DNA of 64,000 bases from the NCBI RefSeq assembly GCF_001613345.1, contig NZ_BDCE01000010.1, positions 1 through 64,000 of the forward strand, read 5' to 3'. The first letter of the stretch is position 1; the number at the start of each line of letters is the position of its first letter. A program made the translations under genes and the position numbers. The notes under the pieces are model-generated. The model made no database searches, was not told the DNA's origin, and worked only from the letters and a program-made list of their open reading frames with translations. The DNA is from Nocardia uniformis NBRC 13702. Lineage in GTDB: Bacteria > Actinomycetota > Actinomycetes > Mycobacteriales > Mycobacteriaceae. Below, one piece after another: positions 19,574 to 27,031 of the stretch.

Positions 19574-20779
19574 ATGACGAGAGCCTCGGTCGAGCCATTG
19601 CTCTTCGATCCCTACGACTACGCCGTTCACGAGGATCCCTATCCGCTCTACCAGCGGCTGCGCACCGAAGCGCCGCTGTATCACAACCCCGATCTGGGGT
19701 TCTGGGCGTTGTCCAAACATGCCGATGTCTCCGCTGGCTTCCGCGACAATCTCCGGCTCTCCAGCAGTAATGGTGTATCCCTCGATCCCGCCGCGTGGGG
19801 ACCGCACGCGCACCGCACCATGTCCTTCCTGGCCATGGACGATCCGGAGCATCTGCGGCTGCGCAAGCTGGTCTACCAGGGCTTCACTCCGCGCCGGGTG
19901 GCCGAAATGGGCGACCGCATACGGGAAATCACGCTGCACCACCTCGAACCCGCACTCGAACGGGACGGCTTCGATTGGATCGACGATGTCGCGGGCCGGC
20001 TCCCGATGGACGTGATTTCCGAACTACTCGGCGTTCCGGAACCCGATCGCGCCGAAATCCGGCGCATGGCAGACCTTCTCGTGCATCGTGAGGAGGGGAT
20101 GCTCGACATCCCGGTCCCAGCGATGGAAGCCGCTATGCACCTGGCCGGGTACTACTCCGAGATGGTCGCCGACCGTCGCCGCTCCCGCACCGACGATCTG
20201 ACCTCCGCGCTACTGGACGCCGATGCCGACGGCGACCGGCTCACCGATGCCGAGATCATCGGCTTCATGTTCCTCATGGTGGTGGCCGGTAATGAGACCA
20301 CCACCAAATTGCTCGGCAATGCCCTGTACTGGGCGGGCCGCAATCCGGAGCAATACGCCAAGGTCGTCGCCAATCCGGAACTGGTATCGGACTGGGTGGA
20401 GGAGACCCTGCGCTACGACGCCTCCACACAGATCCTGGCCCGCACGGCGGCGGCGGATCTGAACTTCCAAGGCGGCACCATTCCGGAGGGCGCCAAAGTG
20501 CTGCTCCTGCTGGGCGCGGCCAATCGCGACGACGCGGTATTCCACCATCCCGATCGGTACGACATCGAACGCACCGATAAGAGTGGCCTCATCAGCTTCG
20601 GTCGCGGGGTGCACTTCTGCCTCGGTGCCCATCTGGCGCGCCTGGAAGCCGAGATTGTCCTGGGGGAGTTCGCCGCTCGGGTCCGCGATTACGACGTGGA
20701 CGAATCCGGGTGCGAGCGCGTGCACTCCATCAATGTGCGCGGTTTCGCCAAATTGCCGGTCAGTGTGGAGGTTCGGTAA
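19574..20779 (+). CDS. cyp123: Cytochrome P450, CYP123 family
   Basis: A 401-residue P450. The I-helix reads MVVAGNETTTKLLGNALYWA, ExxR lies in VEETLRYD, and the heme loop is SFGRGVHFCLGAHLAR with Cys349. Motifs such as DPYDY..HEDPYP, MSFLAMDDPEHLRLR, PMDVISELLG and C-terminal VHSINVRGFA recall M. tuberculosis CYP123 (Rv0766c), also about 402 residues. Its substrate is not established. The ATG at 19574 has GAGGGG upstream. It overlaps the next SDR by one base and heads an operon with an SDR and a 3Fe-4S ferredoxin, matching Rv0766c-Rv0765c-(cyp51)-Rv0763c except that cyp51 is absent here. Confidence 0.85.
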   Translation: MTRASVEPLLFDPYDYAVHEDPYPLYQRLRTEAPLYHNPDLGFWALSKHADVSAGFRDNLRLSSSNGVSLDPAAWGPHAHRTMSFLAMDDPEHLRLRKLVYQGFTPRRVAEMGDRIREITLHHLEPALERDGFDWIDDVAGRLPMDVISELLGVPEPDRAEIRRMADLLVHREEGMLDIPVPAMEAAMHLAGYYSEMVADRRRSRTDDLTSALLDADADGDRLTDAEIIGFMFLMVVAGNETTTKLLGNALYWAGRNPEQYAKVVANPELVSDWVEETLRYDASTQILARTAAADLNFQGGTIPEGAKVLLLLGAANRDDAVFHHPDRYDIERTDKSGLISFGRGVHFCLGAHLARLEAEIVLGEFAARVRDYDVDESGCERVHSINVRGFAKLPVSVEVR

Positions 20780-21612
20780 TGCCACGTTTTCCATCCCATC
20801 CGGAGCGTCGCCCGGTACTGATTGCCGGAGCCTCCTCCGGTATCGGCGCGGCCACCGCCGACACCCTGGCCGAACTCGGCTATCCGGTAGCGCTCGGCGC
20901 CCGCCGGGTCGACCAGTGCGAGGAGTTCGCCGAGAAGATCCGTGCCAATGGCGGTGCGGCGTTCGCGCATCGGCTCGACGTGACCGACGGGGCCTCCGTC
21001 GACGAATTCGTCACCGCCGCCGAGGCATCGCTCGGGCCCATCGAGATTGTCGTCTCCGGCGCCGGCGATCTGGAGTTCGGCCAGGTCCACGCCACCGACC
21101 CGGATATCTTCGAACAGCAATTGCGGGTCCATCTCGGCGGCGCGCAGCGACTCGCCCAGCGCATCCTGCCCGGCATGATCGAACGCCGGCGCGGCGACTT
21201 CGTGGTCATCGGCTCCGATTGCGCGGACCGCCCGCGCCCCGGTATGGCCGCCTATAACGCCGCCAAACTCGGCGTGGAAGCCCTTGCGCGACAGATGCGT
21301 ATGGAGTTGGAGGGCACCGGCGTCCGTGCCTCCATCGTGCGGCCCGGCCAAACCCTCACCGGGATGGGGATGAACGCCACGCCCGAGGTGGTCGGCCCGC
21401 TGCTGGAGGACTGGGTGAAGTGGGGTTTCGCCCGCCACTCGCACTTCCTGCGCGCGGCCGATCTCGCGGCAGCGGTGGCGGCGGTGGTCGCCACACCGCG
21501 CGGTGCGCATCTGGTGCTCGTGGAGGTGCAACCGGAAGCGCCGCTGCGTGATTCGACTGCCACACCATCCACGGATGATCCGGCCCGTCCTGTCGATCCG
21601 GGAGGCCGGTAA
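20779..21612 (+). CDS. Short-chain dehydrogenase/reductase (cyp123 operon)
   Basis: A 277-residue SDR. It has the LIAGASSGIGAATAD cofactor motif at residue 15, catalytic serine in VIGSDCADR, and YNAAK as the Tyr-x3-Lys pair. ARR after the second strand (ALGARRVDQ) suggests NADPH. The last 25 residues are a proline/threonine-rich tail. Its ATG shares one base with the cyp123 stop (TAATG), and its stop does the same with the ferredoxin. It corresponds to Rv0765c in the M. tuberculosis cyp51 cluster. It probably acts on the P450 product. Confidence 0.88.
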   Translation: MPRFPSHPERRPVLIAGASSGIGAATADTLAELGYPVALGARRVDQCEEFAEKIRANGGAAFAHRLDVTDGASVDEFVTAAEASLGPIEIVVSGAGDLEFGQVHATDPDIFEQQLRVHLGGAQRLAQRILPGMIERRRGDFVVIGSDCADRPRPGMAAYNAAKLGVEALARQMRMELEGTGVRASIVRPGQTLTGMGMNATPEVVGPLLEDWVKWGFARHSHFLRAADLAAAVAAVVATPRGAHLVLVEVQPEAPLRDSTATPSTDDPARPVDPGGR

Positions 21613-21827
21613 TGCGCCTAGTGGTCGATCTGGACCTATGCCAGGGCCACGCCGTCTGCCAGGACGAGGCCCCCGAACTCTTCGAGGTGCCCAAGAACGG
21701 TCAGGTGCGAATTCTGCGCGCCGACCCGGGTACCGATCTGGACGCGGCTCGCTCCGCCGTCCGCTACTGCCCGACACAGGCGCTGTCCCTGGTGGATGAC
21801 AGCGAATCCGAGAAGGAGCCGTCATGA
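21612..21827 (+). CDS. [3Fe-4S]-type ferredoxin for P450
   Basis: A 71-residue single-cluster ferredoxin. Cys10, Cys16 and Cys53 follow C-x2-H-x2-C...CP with His13 in place of the second cysteine, the pattern of actinobacterial P450 ferredoxins that carry a 3Fe-4S cluster. It delivers electrons to P450 enzymes, most directly the CYP123 two genes upstream and possibly the CYP51 and CYP125 types in this window, which lack adjacent ferredoxins. It is translationally coupled on both sides. It is similar in place to Rv0763c. Confidence 0.92.
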   Translation: MRLVVDLDLCQGHAVCQDEAPELFEVPKNGQVRILRADPGTDLDAARSAVRYCPTQALSLVDDSESEKEPS

Positions 21828-22372
21828 CTTTCCCGCGCGAAGAACTCGATGAGATGGTGCGCCGCTGGGTGGAGGAGAACGAGCGCTGCGAGGCCCTCGG
21901 GGACTGGAAGCCCTTGGCGGACTTCTATACCGAGGACGCCACCTACGGCTGGAACTACGGCCCGCAGCAGGAGTTCATGGCCGTCGGGCGCGACGAGATC
22001 CGCGATATCGCGCTCGGCCAGGAGATGTTCGGTCTGGAGGGCTGGACGTACCCCTACCAGGAATTTGTCACCGACGAACGCACCGGCAGTGTCATCGGCC
22101 TCTGGAAGCAGGTCAACGAGAAGTCCGGACCCGACGGCAAGCCCTACAGTCCTGAGGGTATCGGCGGCAGCTGGTTCCGCTACGCCGGAAACTTCCAATG
22201 GTCCTGGCAGCGTGACTTTTTCGACTTCGGCAATGTGACCGCGCTGTTCGTGCGAATGATGTCGGACAACGCCCTGTCGCCGGGTATGCAGAAGCGCATC
22301 GAACGGTCCATGTCCGGAGAGCCGCTGCCCGGCTGGTACCGCGTGGGTGAGGGGCCGGTTCCACAGTGGTGA
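21824..22372 (+). CDS. NTF2/SnoaL-like protein
   Basis: A 182-residue protein with the cone-shaped NTF2-like pattern: a helical start (EMVRRWVEENERCEALGDW), DFYTEDATYGWNYGPQQ and repeated strands with WKQVNEK and FRYAGNFQWSWQRDFFD. SnoaL-like and ketosteroid isomerase folds share this shape, but no KSI catalytic Asp pair can be assigned. It overlaps the ferredoxin stop by four bases (ATGA). In this setting a steroid-binding or isomerase-like role is plausible but inferred. Confidence 0.7.
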   Translation: MTFPREELDEMVRRWVEENERCEALGDWKPLADFYTEDATYGWNYGPQQEFMAVGRDEIRDIALGQEMFGLEGWTYPYQEFVTDERTGSVIGLWKQVNEKSGPDGKPYSPEGIGGSWFRYAGNFQWSWQRDFFDFGNVTALFVRMMSDNALSPGMQKRIERSMSGEPLPGWYRVGEGPVPQW

Positions 22373-22463
22373 GCTACCTGACCGACGTTGAAGGCGCGAG
22401 GTCGGCACTGTCCCCGGGTGGGGCAGGCAACGTCGAGACCCCAACCCGCGTCGAGGCACTGCG

Positions 22464-23714
22464 ATGAGCCGATACGAGAGCCTGTCCCGCGCGGAGTTGG
22501 CCGTGCTGGTGCCCGAACTACTGCTGTGCGGGCATCTCATCGACCGGTCCGGAATGGCACACACCATCGGGGCCTTCGGGCGCGAAGGTATGACGGCGGT
22601 GGCCATCGAGGAGTGGCAGCTGGCCAGTCCGGTGTACACGCGACGAATGCGCGCGGCGCTCGACATCACCGGCGACGGTGTCGATACCGTCTTCAAGGGC
22701 ATGCAGTTGGAGATCGGCGCACCACCGCAGTTCATGGACTTCCGCTACACGGTGCACGATCACGATCACGGTGAATTCCACCTCGACCACTGCGGGGCGC
22801 TCGCGGATGTCGAGCCGATGGGGGAGGAGTACGTGGTGGCCATGTGCCACCACATCGAGGACCCCACTTTCGATGCCACGGCCCTGGCGACGAATCCGCA
22901 TATCCAGGTGCGGCCCGTGCACCGGCCGCCGCGGGTTCCGGCGGATCGGCACCCGGTGTGCGCGTGGACCGTGACCATCGATGCGGCGAATACTCCGCCC
23001 GAGCCAGCGCGCAATGCCGCTGTGGTCGCGGAATCTCGTGCGGCGCAGCTGCAATTGCCGCCGATCGAGCGCACCGGTCCGGGGCAGCACGACTATTCGG
23101 GCCCGCTGCTGAACGATCTGCGGTTCACCGATTTCTCCCGTAACGCGCTGGTGCGGATAGCCGAAGAGGTGTGCCTGCAACAGCATCTGCTCACCCTCGG
23201 CTTCCGCTGCGCGCTGGCGGAACACGGTGATGCGGAGACCGGGCTCGATATCGCCCGCAAGCAGTTCACGGGTATTGCCGGACTCACCGCCGAACGCATC
23301 CGTACCGCGCTGAACCTCGGTGACGATGCCGCGGCTTTGGCGAAAGTGCTTCGCCTGCACCCGGCTTGGAATCCAATGGAGTATGTGGATATCGAGCTCG
23401 GTGTGGAAACCGTCGCGGGTGCGGAGCACGTGGAGTTGCGCCTGCACCTTGATTGCGCCGCCGTGGCCGACGGCGCCTGGCCGGCGCTGCTCGACCCCGA
23501 CTACCTCGCACCGATCGATGCCATGGCGCGCGGGGTCAATCCGCGCTTCCGCACCACTCTGCGCGCGGCCGACGATCACACGCTGGCCTTCGAAATCGCG
23601 CTCGCCCCAGCCCCGTTCCGCGAGGCGTCCGAAGTGGCCATAACCCGGTTCAGCACCGGCGCGGACTTCACCTTCACCGAACGCGGCACACCACTGCCCC
23701 TCACCGTTCTGTAG
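22464..23714 (+). CDS. Conserved-looking protein of unknown function in steroid operon
   Basis: A 416-residue protein I do not recognise. There is no signal peptide or membrane segment. An acidic/histidine cluster near residues 95-135 (HDHDHGEFHLDHCG, then MCHHIEDPTFD) could bind a metal. A shorter second half follows (LVRIAEEVCLQQHLLTLGFRCALAEHGD). The start has GAGG upstream, 91 bases after the NTF2-like gene and 18 bases before the FadD gene, so it is probably in the same transcription unit. Codon use is like that of its neighbours. A hydrolase or decarboxylase of a steroid acyl-CoA intermediate would fit the context, but nothing in the sequence proves it. Confidence 0.6.
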   Translation: MSRYESLSRAELAVLVPELLLCGHLIDRSGMAHTIGAFGREGMTAVAIEEWQLASPVYTRRMRAALDITGDGVDTVFKGMQLEIGAPPQFMDFRYTVHDHDHGEFHLDHCGALADVEPMGEEYVVAMCHHIEDPTFDATALATNPHIQVRPVHRPPRVPADRHPVCAWTVTIDAANTPPEPARNAAVVAESRAAQLQLPPIERTGPGQHDYSGPLLNDLRFTDFSRNALVRIAEEVCLQQHLLTLGFRCALAEHGDAETGLDIARKQFTGIAGLTAERIRTALNLGDDAAALAKVLRLHPAWNPMEYVDIELGVETVAGAEHVELRLHLDCAAVADGAWPALLDPDYLAPIDAMARGVNPRFRTTLRAADDHTLAFEIALAPAPFREASEVAITRFSTGADFTFTERGTPLPLTVL

Positions 23715-23732
23715 ACCAGAAAGCGAAAACCC

Positions 23733-25340
23733 ATGGCGTGCAATTTCGCCGACCTGTTCGAGCACTCCGTCGATGCCATGCCCGATCGGACCGCGATCAT
23801 TCAGGGCGACCGGCGGCTCACCTTCCATGAACTGGAGCGTCGGGCCAATCGGCTCGCTCATCATCTCGCCACGGCGGGGGCGGGGCCGGGCACCCATATC
23901 GGGTTCCTCATGCACAACAGCCTCGAAACCATGGAGACGCTGATCGCGTGCTTCAAGATTCGCGCCGTTCCGATCAATATCAACTATCGGTATCGGGCCG
24001 ATGAGCTGCGCTACGTCCTCGATAACGCCGACGTGGAAATGGTGGTGCACCACCGCTGCTACGCCCCGCTCTTCGATGAGGTGCGCGCGCAGGTGCGGTC
24101 GCTGCGGCACGCCCTCGTAGTCGAGGACGATCAGGGCGGCGCGGGTCTGCCCAGCACCGCCGTTCACTATGAGCAGGCACTCGAAAATGGTTCCAGCGCC
24201 CGCGATTTCGGCCCGCGCAGCCCCGATGACCTGTTCATGATGTACACCGGTGGCACCACCGGCCTGCCCAAAGGCGTGATGTGGCGGCAGGAGGATATGT
24301 GGCGGGTCCTCGGCGGCGGTATCGACTTCTATACCGGGGAGCCGGTCGCCGACGAGTTCGGGCAGTCCCGCACCGGTGCGGGTGTCGACCAGGCCACCTG
24401 GTTCATCCTGCCGCCGCTCATTCACGCCGCCGCCATGATGCCCACCTTCACCGCGCTGTGGTCCGGCAATGCCGTGGTCTTCGAACCGCGCTTCGATCCC
24501 GCCCGGGTGTGGCAGGTGGTGGCGCGCGAACGGCCGTCGGTGCTGGTCATTACCGGTGACGCCATGGCCCGCCCGCTCATTGACGCCTACCGGGCCGCAC
24601 CCACCGACACCTCCGCGCTGTGGGTCATCGCCTCGGGAGCGGCGCTGCTCTCCCAGCCGGTGAAGAACGAGCTGCTCGCCCTGTTCCCGTCGAAAATGGT
24701 CTCCGACTCGATCGGCTCCTCCGAAACCGGTTTCGGCGGTATCGGATTCGCGCAGAAGGATGACGATCCCGGCCGCGGGCCGCGCGTCAGTGTCGGACGG
24801 GGCGCGCTGGTGGTCGACGACACCGGCCGTGCCGTCGCGCCCGGTGCGGAGGGCTGGGTGGCCAAGACCGGCAATGTGCCCATCGGCTACTACAAGGATC
24901 CGGCCAAGACCGACAAACTCTTCCGCACCATCGACGGGGTGCGCATGGTGATCACCGATGACCGCGCCCGCGTCGAGGCGGATGGGTCGGTCACCCTGAT
25001 CGGCCGCGGGAACATGGTTATCAATACCGGCGGCGAGAAGGTCTTCGCCGAAGAGGTGGAGGCCATTGTCAAGGCGCACGAATCGGTCTACGACGTGGTC
25101 GTCATCGGGGTCCCGCACGAGCGGTGGGGACAGCTGGTCGCCGCCGTGGTCTCGACCGCCGACGGTGGCGTCGACTTCCCGGCCCTGGAGCAGCATGTGC
25201 GCTCCCACCTGGCCGGATACAAACTTCCACGCCGCATCTGGGTGGCGGAAACGGTCTCCCGCACGCCTAGCGGGAAGCCCGACTACCGCTGGGCCAAGGA
25301 GTACGCGACCACCCGCGATCCCGACTACGAAGTCGGATAG
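23733..25340 (+). CDS. FadD19-like acyl-CoA synthetase
   Basis: A 535-residue ANL-superfamily enzyme. The P-loop is MMYTGGTTGLPKGVMW near residue 170. Adenylation motifs DSIGSSETGFGG near residue 330 and GRGNMVINTGGEKV near residue 425 are present, and the C-terminal lysine motif is SGKPDYRWAKE. MYTGGTTGxPKGVMWRxED and PDYRWAKE are shared, from memory, with M. tuberculosis FadD19, which activates C24-branched cholesterol side-chain acids. It forms an acyl-adenylate and then the CoA thioester. Whether its substrate is a steroid acid or a fatty acid is open. It ends the cyp123 run; a half repeat follows. Confidence 0.88.
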   Translation: MACNFADLFEHSVDAMPDRTAIIQGDRRLTFHELERRANRLAHHLATAGAGPGTHIGFLMHNSLETMETLIACFKIRAVPININYRYRADELRYVLDNADVEMVVHHRCYAPLFDEVRAQVRSLRHALVVEDDQGGAGLPSTAVHYEQALENGSSARDFGPRSPDDLFMMYTGGTTGLPKGVMWRQEDMWRVLGGGIDFYTGEPVADEFGQSRTGAGVDQATWFILPPLIHAAAMMPTFTALWSGNAVVFEPRFDPARVWQVVARERPSVLVITGDAMARPLIDAYRAAPTDTSALWVIASGAALLSQPVKNELLALFPSKMVSDSIGSSETGFGGIGFAQKDDDPGRGPRVSVGRGALVVDDTGRAVAPGAEGWVAKTGNVPIGYYKDPAKTDKLFRTIDGVRMVITDDRARVEADGSVTLIGRGNMVINTGGEKVFAEEVEAIVKAHESVYDVVVIGVPHERWGQLVAAVVSTADGGVDFPALEQHVRSHLAGYKLPRRIWVAETVSRTPSGKPDYRWAKEYATTRDPDYEVG

Positions 25341-25358
25341 GACACGCACCCCGACTCC

Positions 25359-25391
25359 CGTCATTCCGGCGTGCTTTTGGCCGGAATCCAC
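25359..25391. repeat. Dispersed repeat, left arm only (copy D)
   Basis: One 33-bp arm of the family at 7596, without a recognisable right arm. It lies 18 bases past the FadD stop. Confidence 0.7.
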
Positions 25392-25427
25392 ACCTGTCCA
25401 CGAGACCTCCCGGTCAATGGGACTCTT

Positions 25428-25444
25428 GTCCGGAACCCTGTACG
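25428..25444. promoter_or_regulatory. Possible GACAC-type site upstream of ADC-like gene
   Basis: GTCCGGAACCCTGTACG matches the aldA site at 19345 in 14 of 17 positions. It is next to a KstR-like box, as at aldA. It is weaker than the other sites. Confidence 0.35.
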
Positions 25445-25451
25445 AATCAAC

Positions 25452-25465
25452 GAGAACCTGTTCTA
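25452..25465. promoter_or_regulatory. KstR-like box upstream of ADC-like gene
   Basis: GAGAACCTGTTCTA matches seven of eight fixed KstR positions, with outer AAC/ATT flanks extending the symmetry. It ends eight bases before the ATG at 25474, close enough to block initiation. Confidence 0.6.
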
Positions 25466-25473
25466 ATTCTTTC

Positions 25474-26184
25474 ATGGTGGAGGCCCACGCCGTTCTCGGC
25501 GAAACAGTCACAATGCCGGTGGAAATCCGCACCGCCGATACCAGCTCCGCACTCTTCCCGGTCGATCCCGCACCCGTGCGGGAGTTGCTCGCCGGGACGG
25601 GGCTGGCACCGCTCACCTTTCTGGGGCGCGCGTTCTGCAACCTCGCGTTCGTGCGCTACGTGGACGGCGATCTCGGTCCCTACCACGAGTTCGCCTTCTC
25701 GGTCATGGCGCACCAGCCCGGCCGCAAGGGCAGCTCGGGGGCCTACATTCACTGGCTGCCGGTCAATCAGAGCTTCACCTGCGAAGCCGGGCAGTCGATT
25801 TGGGGATTCCCCAAACTGATGGCCGATATCGACATCACGCCCACCCGGCGCGGGCATCGCTGTGAGGTGGCCGTCGAGGGCCGAAAGGTCCTGGCCCTCA
25901 GCATCTCCGATGGTCTTCCGGCTCCGAGCGGAGCGGGCGGATCATCCATCGACGCCTACACCTATCGCGATGGCGTGCTGCGGCGCACACCCTGGGATAT
26001 GAACCCGGCGGCCGTGCGCATGCGCCCCGGCGGCGCTCGCCTCGAACTCGGTGACCATCCGATCGCCGATCAGCTGCGGTCGCTGGGACTGCCCAAGACC
26101 GCGCTCTTCTCCAGCCGAATCGGCAAACTGCACATGACTTTCGGCGAAGCCACCACGGTCTCGTCGACCCGGGAGATTCAATGA
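25474..26184 (+). CDS. Acetoacetate decarboxylase-family protein
   Basis: A 236-residue protein of the ADC fold. It has LGRAFCNLAFVRYVDGDLGPYHEF in the first strands, then SIWGFPKLMADIDI and the hydrophobic cup sequence near residue 110. The lysine in GFPKLMA fits the family's Schiff-base lysine. The size and setting recall M. tuberculosis Rv3519, a KstR-regulated gene of unknown function. There is no clear ribosome site before ATG 25474, and the KstR-like box is only eight bases away, so the transcript may be leaderless or the start may be a little downstream. It overlaps the following SDR by four bases. Activity as a true decarboxylase is unproven. Confidence 0.75.
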   Translation: MVEAHAVLGETVTMPVEIRTADTSSALFPVDPAPVRELLAGTGLAPLTFLGRAFCNLAFVRYVDGDLGPYHEFAFSVMAHQPGRKGSSGAYIHWLPVNQSFTCEAGQSIWGFPKLMADIDITPTRRGHRCEVAVEGRKVLALSISDGLPAPSGAGGSSIDAYTYRDGVLRRTPWDMNPAAVRMRPGGARLELGDHPIADQLRSLGLPKTALFSSRIGKLHMTFGEATTVSSTREIQ

Positions 26185-26951
26185 CCAAGACAGCACTCGT
26201 CACCGGCGCGGCCAGCGGTATGGGCCGCATGGTCGCCCAGCGCCTCGCCGCCGCGGGCTACACCGTCGCCGCCCTCGATCTCAATGGTGACGGCCTGGCC
26301 GAGACCGCGCAGCGCTCGCCGAATATGCACACCTACACCTGCGATATCGCCGATACCGATCAGGTGTTCTCGGTTATCGAGAAGGTGCGCGCCGAACACG
26401 GCACCCTCGACCATGTGGTGCACGCCGCGGGTATGTGTCACGTGCACGCTTCAGCGCTGGACCACGATGTGGCGCAGATCCGGAAGATGATGGACGTCAA
26501 CTACTTCGGCACCGTGAATATGTGCCAGGCCGTCATTCCGGCCATGAAGCAGGCCGGGACGGGCACCATCGTGCTGTTCGCCTCGGTGGCGGGTTGGCTG
26601 CCATCGCCCGGCATGGCGGGCTACTCGGCCTCCAAATTCGCGGTCATCGGCTTCGTGGACAGCCTGTCCTACGAATTGGCGGGCTCCGGCGTGCGACTGC
26701 TCGCCGTCTGCCCGCCCCCGGTGGAAACCCCGTTCCTGACAAAGCTTCGAGCCGAGAATGCGTCCGTCCTCGGCGGCGAGGGTGGGATGACCGCCGAGGG
26801 CGTGGTGGACGCGATGGAGAAGGCGCTCACCAAGCCGAAGACCCCGCTGTTCATCTTCCCGGGGCAGGCCAAATCCATGTATCTCATGCGCCGCTTCGTG
26901 CCTGGTGTGATGCGTAAGCTGGTCGCCAGCAAGATCAAACCGGTCGATTGA
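26181..26951 (+). CDS. Short-chain dehydrogenase/reductase
   Basis: A 256-residue SDR. It has TGAASGMGRMVAQRL at residue 8, ALDLNGDG after the second strand (NAD preference), catalytic serine in LFASVAGW and YSASKFAV as the Tyr-x3-Lys pair. The C-terminus is basic and hydrophobic (MYLMRRFVPGVMRKLVASKIK), suggesting membrane association. It is coupled to the ADC-like gene by ATGA and therefore probably under the same KstR-like control. Confidence 0.88.
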   Translation: MTKTALVTGAASGMGRMVAQRLAAAGYTVAALDLNGDGLAETAQRSPNMHTYTCDIADTDQVFSVIEKVRAEHGTLDHVVHAAGMCHVHASALDHDVAQIRKMMDVNYFGTVNMCQAVIPAMKQAGTGTIVLFASVAGWLPSPGMAGYSASKFAVIGFVDSLSYELAGSGVRLLAVCPPPVETPFLTKLRAENASVLGGEGGMTAEGVVDAMEKALTKPKTPLFIFPGQAKSMYLMRRFVPGVMRKLVASKIKPVD

Positions 26952-26984
26952 CGAGTAGGTGCGACGTGCTCCTCGTCTGTCCCT

Positions 26985-27002
26985 CGTCATTCCGGCATGA
27001 CG
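26985..27002. repeat. Collapsed copy of the dispersed repeat (E)
   Basis: CGTCATTCCGGCATGACG is the outer left end of the repeat joined directly to the outer right end, with the interior lost. It lies between two convergent genes. Confidence 0.55.
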
Positions 27003-27031
27003 GAGAGCTGCCGCGATAAAACAGGGCACCG

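Noticed and set aside
22518..25640. A 1040-codon open frame on the minus strand
   Set aside because: It is the mirror of the 416-residue protein and FadD genes. High GC makes the opposite frame open; its product is low-complexity (His/Gly/Arg-rich), and the plus-strand genes have clear domains.
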